Below are positions 1 to 5,086 of a DNA stretch of 6,455 nucleotides, one piece after another (the first letter of the stretch is position 1; every line of letters begins with the position of its first letter). The position numbers and the translations under genes were made by a program. The stretch comes from JAKQHY01 sp034429475. GTDB taxonomy: Bacteria; Chloroflexota; Anaerolineae; B4-G1; SLSP01. The notes beneath the pieces are model-generated. The model was not told where the DNA came from. It did no database searches and saw only the letters and a list, made by a program, of their open reading frames with translations. Location of the stretch: assembly GCA_034429475.1 (NCBI GenBank), contig DAOUGD010000157.1, positions 1 to 6,455 on the forward strand, written 5' to 3'.

Positions 1-534
1 TTCATCGAGAGCTTTCAGTGGGAAACGCTGCGGCCGCAGTTACCCTTAGCGTTGGCGCCGTTGCCGGACATTCTGCCGTGGCCGGGGCGCCGGTGTCGCT
101 CGCACTACCAGTGGCTACCGCCGGAGGCCACGCTGACGCCCGCGGACTGGGAAGGGCTGGCTGACTTCGCCCTCATCCTGCGCTTGTTTGACTTCAGCGC
201 CTGGCGGCCACTGTGCGCCCAACGCCTGCGCAGTCACCTTGGCCCGCCGCCGTTTGACCCGCTGAGTCTGGGGCTGGGGCTGCTGTTGGCGCGGGTGCGG
301 GGCTGGGGTTGGAGCACCCTGGTACAGGAATTGCACTCCAAGGAGCGCGGGCCGGGCTACTGCCAGCGCTTGGGGTTCCAAGGGGCGGACCTGCCCAGTG
401 AAGCGACCTTTCGGGAAGTGGCGTGCCGCACGCCGGAGGAGACCTTTCGCCAGTGTGAACAGAGCCTGGTAACAGCCTGGCTGGCCTACCAGCTTGTCAA
501 ACGACAATTAGAAAGGGACATGAGCGACAATTAG
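1..534 (+). pseudogene. N-terminal fragment of a DDE-type transposase
   Basis: The frame is open from the left edge, so the true start lies outside the window. It ends at a stop at 532-534. Visible motifs are FDPLSLGLGLLLARVRGWGW, then SKERGPGYCQRLGF and DLPSEATFRE. This pattern is typical of the N-terminal, DUF772-like region of IS1182/ISNCY-type transposases; the exact family is not resolved. The catalytic DDE domain is absent. The family-like sequence stops around AWLAYQLV, and the last residues (KRQLERDMSDN) are translated from repeats that look like an IS21 end starting near 495. I infer that a second element truncated this gene, so it should be non-functional. The frame and the truncation are clear; the family name is less so. 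Confidence 0.6.
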
Positions 535-537
535 AAA
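502..537. repeat. Tandem 13-bp repeats at the IS21-type end
   Basis: CGACAATTAGAAA occurs at 502-514 and again at 525-537, a 23-bp period. The first copy is followed by GGGACATGAG and the second by TGCCCATGGG. Repeated short motifs at the ends are characteristic of IS21-family elements, where they are thought to be transposase binding sites. That role is inferred here from position next to the istB remnant. Confidence 0.6.
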
Positions 538-551
538 TGCCCATGGGAAGG

Positions 552-757
552 TTAGGCTTCCGTTTCTGGAAATGAGTCAGGTATCTCTTGGCTCAATTCC
601 TGTTGTTGTCGGTGTGCGGCTTGCTCGGCGCGCACGCTGCGGACGTCGAGGCCAAACTCGACGATCCGGCTGTGATGGACGACCCGATCAATGGCGGCGG
701 CGGTGGTCAGGGGGTCAGCAAAGACAACACAATACCCCAGACGAGGAGCGGTTAACG
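552..757 (-). pseudogene. istB: istB C-terminal remnant (IS21 helper ATPase)
   Basis: Read on the minus strand from 725 down to the TAA at 552-554, the frame gives 57 residues beginning VFADPLTTAAAIDRVVHH and then SRIVEF. This matches the usual IstB C-terminal pattern (WG..F.D...TTA.IDR..HH). The expected preceding W-G pair is present at about 730-739 but out of frame, with a few extra bases between. The gene is therefore both truncated and frameshifted. IstB is the AAA+ ATPase that helps the IstA transposase select and join target DNA. The Walker A and B motifs lie in the missing part, so the fragment cannot work. It is antisense to the following plus-strand frame. How far it extends beyond 739 is uncertain. 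Confidence 0.6.
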
Positions 758-1213
758 CAGGTCACCATCACTGACCCCTTACATCCACTGTTTGGGCGCT
801 CATTTGCCCTACTGCGCGACCCATCCCCACAGGGACATACCTACGTCACCCTTCGGTTACCCGACGGCCAACGGCGGAGGGTGCCACGCGCCGCCACAGA
901 CTTGAGTCCCTCCCCTGCGGTTGCCGCGGCGTCCTTGGCGCTTATCTCGGTGCGGACTATCCTACCGGTAGCACGCTTGGTGAAGGCCAAAGCGATACCT
1001 AACCCGGAGGAGGAACCGTATGAGCACGCCACCACAGACTGTCGAAATGGCGCGGCCGAAGTCCGAGATATTTCCCCTAGGCGGACTGCGGCTCTGGAGT
1101 CAGTTTTCCCTCACCCAGCAAAAACAACTGGCGCAACACTGGGGGCGGCTGATGCAACGGCTGCGGAACACCCCCAGCCGCCCGCCACGGGAGGGGTGAG
1201 CTATGAATCTTGA
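755..1213 (+). CDS. DUF5372-like protein, start codon apparently lost
   Basis: The conserved stretch begins QVTITDPLHPLFGRSFALL and continues with a beta-rich segment ending RRRVPRAATDL. This resembles the T.P.HPLFG..F pattern of the DUF5372 family, whose function is unknown and which often lies beside recombinase genes. A segment SVRTILPVARLVKAKAIP follows. No ATG, GTG or TTG lies in frame just upstream. The best initiation site has GAGGAG at 743-748, six bases before an ACG codon at 755, which could be a former ATG. The only in-frame starts are 572 and 614, inside DNA antisense to istB, and would add unrelated residues. The frame runs to a TGA at 1211-1213, overlapping the whole 59-aa gene. 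The original stop was probably near 1000-1023, because residues after about PEEEPYE look non-native. Family assignment is moderate; present function is doubtful. Confidence 0.5.
   Translation, partial: TQVTITDPLHPLFGRSFALLRDPSPQGHTYVTLRLPDGQRRRVPRAATDLSPSPAVAAASLALISVRTILPVARLVKAKAIPNPEEEPYEHATTDCRNGAAEVRDISPRRTAALESVFPHPAKTTGATLGAADATAAEHPQPPATGGVSYES
1003..1012 (+). promoter_or_regulatory. Ribosome binding site of the 59-aa gene
   Basis: A strong Shine-Dalgarno match, CCGGAGGAGG, lies seven bases upstream of the ATG at 1020. It supports translation of the small gene in its own frame, not the overlapping longer frame. Confidence 0.6.
1020..1199 (+). CDS. 59-aa protein of the recombinase locus
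   Basis: This short gene begins with ATG at 1020 behind a strong GGAGGAGG site and ends with TGA at 1197-1199, three bases before the recombinase ATG. It encodes 59 residues with the core FPLGGLRLWSQFSLTQQKQL followed by AQHWGRLMQRLRN. The second half is rich in Gln, Arg and Leu and looks helical. There is no signal peptide or membrane segment. Its tail contains the GGAGGGG that serves as the recombinase ribosome site, so the two are probably translationally coupled. I do not recognise a named family. Position suggests an accessory factor for the recombinase, such as a directionality or DNA-binding partner, but that is inference. Its frame is undamaged, unlike its neighbours. Confidence 0.6.
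   Translation: MSTPPQTVEMARPKSEIFPLGGLRLWSQFSLTQQKQLAQHWGRLMQRLRNTPSRPPREG
1189..1196 (+). promoter_or_regulatory. Ribosome binding site of the recombinase
   Basis: GGGAGGGG lies inside the last codons of the 59-aa gene, six bases before the ATG at 1203. It fixes the recombinase start and implies coupled translation with the upstream small gene. Confidence 0.55.
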
Positions 1214-2129
1214 CCCGCTAAACTCCAAAATCACGACGTTGCATTTGGCCAAGTGGGCCTACGTCTATATCCGCCAGTCTTCCGTGGGGCAAGTCTTGCA
1301 CCACCGCGAGAGCACCGACCTCCAATACCAACTGGTGGCGCGCGCGACCGCCCTGGGCTGGCCGGCAGAACGCATTACGGTCATCGACGAAGACCTGGGG
1401 AAATCCGGCGCCTCCGCGGCGGAACGGCCGGGCTTTCAGCATCTACTCGCGGAAGTCGGACTGGGGCGGGTGGGCTTGGTCCTCAGCTTCGATGCTTCCC
1501 GGCTGGCGCGGAATAACTATGACTGGTATCAACTGCTGGAACTGTGTTCGGTCTTTGGGACGCTGATTGCCGACCATGAGCGGGTCTATGACCCGGTCAT
1601 CTACACCGACCGCCTGCTGTTGGGGCTTTCCGGGATGATGAGCGAAGCCGAATTGCATCAACTGAAGCGCCGGCTCCAGGCCGGGGCCTGGAACAAAGCC
1701 CGGCGGGGAGAACTCCACCAAGCCTTGCCGGTGGGCTTAGTGCGCTTCCCGAGCGGCGAGGTAAGCCTGCATCCGGATGCGGAGGTGCAAGCGCGCCTAC
1801 GCTTGGTCTTTGAGAAATTCACGGAGTTGCAAGTGGCGCGGGCGGTGTTGCGCTACTTCCGGGACGCGGAGTTACTCTTACCCGCGCGCCCGTTGCGCGG
1901 GCCCGCCCCGCATGAGGTCGTCTGGCAGCCCGCCCGGACCAGCATGATCCTGGCGATTCTGAAAAACCCGGCGTATGCGGGGGCGTATGTCTATGGCCGG
2001 CACACGCAGGACCCCACCCACCATACGCCCGGGCATCCCTATTCGGGAATTGTGCGGGGGTGCGTTTCAAATTTAGGGCAAGGCAGGGATAATGGGGGCA
2101 AAAATCCAGGAGGTCATGATGAATACTGA
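1203..2129 (+). CDS. Recombinase N-terminal fragment (catalytic domain)
   Basis: The fragment has 308 residues. Residues 18-165 form the resolvase domain: YIRQSS places the probable nucleophile at Ser26, with Arg24 beside it, and DASRLAR at 97-103 supplies the conserved catalytic arginines. GLSGMMSEAE begins the long helix (E helix). Residues about 175-275 match the Recombinase domain, including the typical ILKNPAYAGAYVYGR. Native sequence ends at Ile-Val-Arg (283-285), which is the target duplication. The last 23 residues come from the IS left end, up to a stop at 2127-2129. The product would keep the cutting domain but lose the zinc ribbon and the coiled coil used for synapsis. The start at 1203 is supported by a GGAGGGG site. 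Confidence 0.8.
   Translation: MNLDPLNSKITTLHLAKWAYVYIRQSSVGQVLHHRESTDLQYQLVARATALGWPAERITVIDEDLGKSGASAAERPGFQHLLAEVGLGRVGLVLSFDASRLARNNYDWYQLLELCSVFGTLIADHERVYDPVIYTDRLLLGLSGMMSEAELHQLKRRLQAGAWNKARRGELHQALPVGLVRFPSGEVSLHPDAEVQARLRLVFEKFTELQVARAVLRYFRDAELLLPARPLRGPAPHEVVWQPARTSMILAILKNPAYAGAYVYGRHTQDPTHHTPGHPYSGIVRGCVSNLGQGRDNGGKNPGGHDEY
2049..2057 (+). repeat. 9-bp target site duplication, left copy
   Basis: ATTGTGCGG directly precedes the IS and is repeated at 3523-3531 directly after it. It encodes Ile-Val-Arg of the recombinase. Nine bases is a duplication length reported for part of the ISKra4 family. Confidence 0.9.
2058..2081 (+). repeat. Left inverted repeat of the ISKra4-type IS
   Basis: The first 12 bases (GGGTGCGTTTCA) match the right end exactly. 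Six mismatched bases follow, then GGGCAA matches again, giving 18 of 24 identical. The two conserved blocks probably mark cleavage and transposase-binding parts. Confidence 0.85.
2065..2093 (+). promoter_or_regulatory. Possible transposase promoter inside the IS left end
   Basis: GATAAT at 2088-2093 is one base from the -10 consensus. TTTCAA at 2065-2070 is a weak -35, with a 17-bp spacer. Transcription would start near 2100, just before the AGGAGG at 2108-2113. The -35 would overlap the inverted repeat, an arrangement often seen in IS elements. The -35 match is poor, so this is tentative. Confidence 0.3.
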
Positions 2130-2826
2130 TCCCAAATGTCCCAGTCCCAGCGCCGTGAAGCGTGCCTTGCTCCATGAAGCGGAAATCTTGATCGACGAAT
2201 TGTTGGCATGGCAGCAACCGCACCCCGATAGTGATTTTGACGGGATGGAAACCCAAGTGCAAAAGTTGCGGCGGCGCTTCGGGCAGGAGTTAGTCGAAAA
2301 GCTGTTAGAATTGCAGGCACGCCGGCGACCAGTGCAGCCGCCGGCGTGTCCGGACTGTCAGCGGCCCATGCGGTACAAGGGCATGGTGGGACTGACCTTC
2401 GAGAGCTTCTTGGGGGTAGTGGCGGTCGCGCGGGGGTATTACTATTGCCGGGCGTGTCAGAAAGGGCTCTGTCCGCTGGATGGGCAGTTACACTTGGCGG
2501 AGCATTGGAGCGGTAAGGTGGCGCGGGCGGTCACATGGCTGAATGGGCAGACGCAAACGTATGGGGAAAGTGTGGCCATCGTGGCGGAACTCACGGATGC
2601 GCGCATTTCCAAGAGTAGCAGTTGGCGGGTGGTGCAAACCTACGGCGCACGGATCAAAGCCGAGTTAGCGCAGGAGGAAGTGCGCCTCAAGGCGCAAGCG
2701 CGGGAATGGAGTACTCCCGGGGGGGGCGCCCGCGCCGCACGCCCGGATGGGGGTGGCCCTGGATGGCGGGTTAGTGTGTCTGCGCGGCGAAGGGTGGAAA
2801 GAATTCAAGGCCGGGTGCGTCTTTGA
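2119..2826 (+). CDS. ISKra4-type transposase, first frame (N-terminal part)
   Basis: AGGAGG at 2108-2113 serves the ATG at 2119 with five bases of spacing. An ATG at 2116 is also in frame but is too close to that site. The product has a Glu/Arg-rich helical N-terminus, then a zinc-ribbon-like arrangement: CPDCQRPM followed about 35 residues later by YYYCRACQKGLCPLDG. After it comes an all-helical region (SGKVARAVTWLNGQ...SSSWRVVQTYG) typical of ISKra4 transposases. True coding in this frame should end at the G8 run (2719-2726), after Ala-Arg-Glu-Trp-Ser-Thr-Pro. The remaining residues to the stop at 2824-2826 are Arg/Gly-rich and do not look like family sequence. The catalytic part continues in the next frame. 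Confidence 0.75.
   Translation: MNTDPKCPSPSAVKRALLHEAEILIDELLAWQQPHPDSDFDGMETQVQKLRRRFGQELVEKLLELQARRRPVQPPACPDCQRPMRYKGMVGLTFESFLGVVAVARGYYYCRACQKGLCPLDGQLHLAEHWSGKVARAVTWLNGQTQTYGESVAIVAELTDARISKSSSWRVVQTYGARIKAELAQEEVRLKAQAREWSTPGGGARAARPDGGGPGWRVSVSARRRVERIQGRVRL
2719..2726 (+). other. G8 run at the transposase frame change
   Basis: Eight consecutive G residues sit exactly where family-like coding passes from the first frame to the frame one base further on. Either polymerase or ribosome slippage here makes the full protein, or one G was gained and the gene is broken. A consensus error in a homopolymer is a third possibility. Frameshifted transposases are known in the ISMich2 group of this family. 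Confidence 0.55.
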
Positions 2827-3496
2827 CATCGCGCCGCGGGCACAGCGCGACCCGCGCACCGGGGATGTCGAGACCTATGGCCACGCCATCCACTTGAGCT
2901 ACGTCGCGCATCTGGGCGAACCGGGCCCGCTGGGCTGGCAGGTGTGGACCGAAGCCCACCGGCGCGGGTGGCGGGAGGCCCCGGCGGGGCAAGTCGTGGG
3001 CGATGGCGCCGCCTGGGTGTGGGGGATCCGGGATGACCATTTCCCGGATACGGAAACGGTAGTGGACTGGTACCACGCCACCGAGCACCTGGGCGAGGCC
3101 AAGCAGCGCTTGTTCGTGGCCGAGACCGCCGCCGGTACCCGCTGGTACAATGAAATGGAACTGGCCCTCTACCAAGGGCATGCGGACCGCGTGGCGCAGC
3201 GCATCACCCAGGCGGCGCAAGCCCTGCCCGAACCCGCCCGGGAGGAAGTCCTGCAACAGGCGCACTATTTCGCCCAGCAGCAACACCGGATGCACTATCT
3301 GGCGTTGCGGAACGATGGCTGGGTGATTGGCAGCGGCATGATCGAGAGTGGCGTCAAACGTTTCAAAGCCCGCTTTGTGGGGGCCGGAATGCGCTGGAGT
3401 CGCGCGGGCGTGGAAAACCTCCTCCCCGTGCGCGCCGCCGTACTTAGTGGGCAGCAGCGCTTTGCGGAATTGTGGCAGCGCGCCTACGCTGCCTGA
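2747..3496 (+). CDS. ISKra4-type transposase, second frame (DDE catalytic part)
   Basis: This holds the catalytic core. MGVALDGG carries the first Asp. VVGDGAAWVWGIRDDHFPDT and DWYHATEHL form the second acidic block. GSGMIESGVKRFKARF provides the final Glu, followed by the typical MRWSRAGVENLLPVRAAVLSG tail. The 249-residue count starts at the internal ATG at 2747. The frame is open upstream to the G8 run, and the preceding APAPHAR looks like a linker. No ribosome site precedes 2747, so separate translation is unlikely. Joined to the first frame at the G8 run the protein is about 458 residues, a normal family length. The stop at 3494-3496 lies just inside the right inverted repeat region. Confidence 0.75.
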   Translation: MGVALDGGLVCLRGEGWKEFKAGCVFDIAPRAQRDPRTGDVETYGHAIHLSYVAHLGEPGPLGWQVWTEAHRRGWREAPAGQVVGDGAAWVWGIRDDHFPDTETVVDWYHATEHLGEAKQRLFVAETAAGTRWYNEMELALYQGHADRVAQRITQAAQALPEPAREEVLQQAHYFAQQQHRMHYLALRNDGWVIGSGMIESGVKRFKARFVGAGMRWSRAGVENLLPVRAAVLSGQQRFAELWQRAYAA

Positions 3497-3498
3497 AT

Positions 3499-3522
3499 TT
3501 GCCCATTTCCTGAAACGCACCC
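3499..3522 (-). repeat. Right inverted repeat of the ISKra4-type IS
   Basis: Read on the minus strand this end begins GGGTGCGTTTCA, identical to the left end for 12 bases, and shares GGGCAA after a six-base mismatched block. The transposase stop lies only a few bases away. Confidence 0.85.
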
Positions 3523-3531
3523 ATTGTGCGG
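3523..3531 (+). repeat. 9-bp target site duplication, right copy
   Basis: ATTGTGCGG immediately follows the terminal CGCACCC of the IS and is identical to 2049-2057. The recombinase reading resumes here in the same frame it left. Confidence 0.9.
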
Positions 3532-3993
3532 CGGCCGCTTGACGAATGGCCCATTGTGATCCAGAATGTGTACTCGGCCTACATCTCATGGGAGCAGTTT
3601 GTGGCTAACCAACAGCAACTCCAGTCGAATCAGTGCCGCTATGACGCCACCCACCCCGGCGTCCCGAAGCAAGGCCAAGCGTTACTCCAAGGCATCCTGC
3701 GCTGTGGCCGCTGTGGCGCGCAGATGCGGCTGCGCTATTCGGGCGACCAAGGAGAGTTCCCGGTCTATGAATGTATCTATGCCCATAACGAATATGAGGC
3801 CCCGCGCTGTCAGGAAGTCCGCGGGTTAGGCTTAGACGCGGCCGTCGCCCAAGTGCTGTTAGCGGCCTTGGCCCCCGACCAGTTGACGCTGGCGTTGGCG
3901 GCGGTAGCGACGCTGGAGCAGGAGCAGCAGGCGCTACAGCGGCAGCGGGCGTTGCACTTGGAGCGGCTGCGCTATGACTGTCAACGCGCGTAG
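3526..3993 (+). CDS. Recombinase middle fragment (zinc ribbon)
   Basis: Recombinase coding resumes here after the IS. The GTG at 3526 is within the target duplication and is only a nominal start, with no ribosome site. The sequence runs through ISWEQFVANQQQLQSN into a zinc ribbon, with LRCGRCGAQM as the first Cys pair and YECIYAH...APRCQEV as the second. A Gln/Leu-rich coiled-coil helix of the type found in large serine recombinases follows. It stops at TAG 3991-3993 after CQRA, although the same frame continues beyond with family-like sequence (RQYDAVEPENRLVARS). The TAG probably replaced a CAG or GAG codon. Without the catalytic domain this piece has no expected activity. Confidence 0.65.
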   Translation: MRRPLDEWPIVIQNVYSAYISWEQFVANQQQLQSNQCRYDATHPGVPKQGQALLQGILRCGRCGAQMRLRYSGDQGEFPVYECIYAHNEYEAPRCQEVRGLGLDAAVAQVLLAALAPDQLTLALAAVATLEQEQQALQRQRALHLERLRYDCQRA

Positions 3994-4769
3994 CGGCAGT
4001 ACGATGCCGTCGAGCCGGAAAACCGGTTGGTCGCCCGGAGTTTGGAACACCAGTGGGAAGCCCAGTTGCGCGCCGTGGAACAAGCGGAACAAGAACTCCG
4101 CACTGGGGAAGCCCAAGCCCCCCTCTCCCTGACGGCGACCGAGCGGGCGGATATCGTGGCGCTCGGCGCCGACCTCCCGACGGTGTGGGAGGCGGCCAGC
4201 ACGACGGCCGCCGAACGCAAGCAGATCGTGCGCCTCCTGATCCAAGAAGTCATTGTCGATCAGTCCCGCACCCGGGGGAGGTCTGGTTTCAGATCAACTG
4301 GCAAACGGGCGCGGTCAGTGCGCATACGTATGTGCGGCGCGTGCGCGCCTACGCCGAACATGCCAACCGCGCGCCCCTCACGGCACGGATCACGGCGTTG
4401 CACGCGGAGCAGAAGCGGGATGCGGAAATTGCGGACATTCTGAATGCGGAAGGCTTCCGCACGACCAAGTTGGGGCGCTTCAGTGGTAAAACGGTCTGGC
4501 TCTTACGGCAAGAGCTGGGATTACCGCCCAGCCGCCCGAATGGCCCCTACCCACGCCAATGGGAAGATGGGACTTACTCGGTAGAAGGCGCCGCGCAAGC
4601 GGTAGGCGTCTTGACAGGGACGATTCATAAATGGCTGCGGACCGGACGCTTAACGGGACAGCAAAGCTATGTCGGAGCTCCCTGGCATATCCCGCTCACG
4701 CCAGAGAACATCACGGAACTACAGGAGTATGTACAATGCGTCAGACGTTCCAGGAAAGAGGCAGTATGA
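3994..4769 (+). pseudogene. Recombinase C-terminal fragment, frameshifted
   Basis: From 3994 the original frame continues with RQYDAVEPENRLVARSLEHQ, the rest of the coiled coil, up to IVDQSRTRG near 4272. Coding then moves by one base to GEVWFQINWQTGAVSAHTYV and runs to the TGA at 4767-4769. Adding one G to the G5 run at 4272-4276 restores a single frame. The C-terminus holds RDAEIADILNAEGFRTTKLG, a probable helix-turn-helix. It is followed by YSVEGAAQAVGVLTGTIHKW with LRTGRL, an excisionase/MerR-like DNA-binding fold that should help recognise the attachment site. The first usable start in this stretch would be at 4027, with no clear ribosome site. Confidence 0.7.
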
Positions 4770-5086
4770 ACACTTCGCTTCACCTCCTCAAATATCTCAA
4801 CGGATTGAGCAGATTTAACGGAAGGGAATTCTGCCGACGGGCGTTCATTGACCGCCGATGCTATCCGGTCACAGAAATGGGGTTGCAGTCAAGCCCTCAA
4901 TTGATACCGCAAAATCCTGAAGTCGCGCAGGAAGGGGATGTAGCGGAACATTTTGTACAGACCCAGGCGCGGCTCGTTCTGTTCGTAATAACGCCAGTCG
5001 GAAAGCAAGTGGCCCACGCCCCACGTTTCCAACGTATGGCTATCATTGGATGCCCAGCGGACGTGCGCGGCGCGCGTCTGGCGTAA
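4766..5086 (+). CDS. Possible coupled ORF after the recombinase, truncated
   Basis: An ATG at 4766 overlaps the recombinase stop (ATGA) and has AGAGG four bases upstream, the classic layout of a coupled gene. It begins MNTSLHLLKYLNGLSRFNGR. After about 40 codons the frame runs antisense through the 3' end of the methyltransferase gene and stops at 5084-5086. Only the first 30 to 40 codons can be native. I read it as the start of the next cassette gene, cut off by a deletion or element boundary between about 4,770 and 4,888. It is too short to assign a family. Confidence 0.3.
   Translation: MNTSLHLLKYLNGLSRFNGREFCRRAFIDRRCYPVTEMGLQSSPQLIPQNPEVAQEGDVAEHFVQTQARLVLFVITPVGKQVAHAPRFQRMAIIGCPADVRGARLA

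Larger units (their letters stand above)
495..757 (-). mobile_element. IS21-family element remnant (istB-side end)
   Basis: From TGTC at 495 there are two copies of a 13-bp repeat, followed at once by the C-terminal end of an istB-like gene on the minus strand. IS21-family elements typically begin with TG and carry several short repeats at each end, with istB ending close to one terminus, and this arrangement fits that. Only about 260 bp remain. The istA gene, most of istB and the other end are missing. The inner limit is set by where plus-strand DUF5372-like coding starts (about 755). No target duplication can be checked because the other end is absent. Confidence 0.55.
2058..3522 (+). mobile_element. 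ISKra4-family insertion sequence, complete, 1,465 bp
   Basis: Both ends are defined. The outer inverted repeats start GGGTGCGTTTCA and the element is flanked by exact 9-bp direct repeats. The GGG terminus, 9-bp duplication, zinc-ribbon-containing transposase and size of about 1.4 kb agree with what is known of the ISKra4 family. It lies in the same orientation as the recombinase it interrupts. The exact duplication suggests a recent insertion compared with the other lesions. The transposase is spread over two frames, so the element may be either competent (by frameshifting) or dead. Confidence 0.85.
1203..4769 (+). pseudogene. Large serine recombinase gene, disrupted
   Basis: This is the whole recombinase locus, broken by three lesions: the IS insertion at 2058-3522, an in-frame amber TAG at 3991-3993, and loss of one base in the G-run near 4272-4276. 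Removing the IS and one 9-bp target copy joins codons ATT GTG CGG to CGG CCG CTT without changing frame. Repairing the other two lesions gives about 697 residues. Domain order is resolvase catalytic domain, recombinase domain, zinc ribbon, coiled coil, then a C-terminal helix-turn-helix-like and MerR/excisionase-like region. Large serine recombinases integrate or excise DNA through a 5'-phosphoserine linkage. This one cannot be made intact. Confidence 0.85.

Noticed and set aside
115..507. Minus-strand 130-codon frame at the left end
   Set aside because: Shadow of the plus-strand transposase fragment, Pro/Gln/Arg-rich, with no motif.
572..754. N-terminal extension of the DUF5372-like protein from the ATG at 572
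   Set aside because: The DNA is antisense to istB, the residues are Arg/Gly-rich without family similarity, and no ribosome site precedes 572.
2771..3589. Long minus-strand open frame (272 codons) opposite the transposase
   Set aside because: It is antisense to a clear DDE transposase and crosses the IS end into the recombinase. It has no family motifs, and GC-rich coding DNA often leaves open antisense frames.
4796..4809. CTCAA-CGGA-TTGAG hairpin as a terminator after the recombinase
   Set aside because: Five-base AT-containing stem without a following T-run, and inside the possible coupled ORF; too weak to call.
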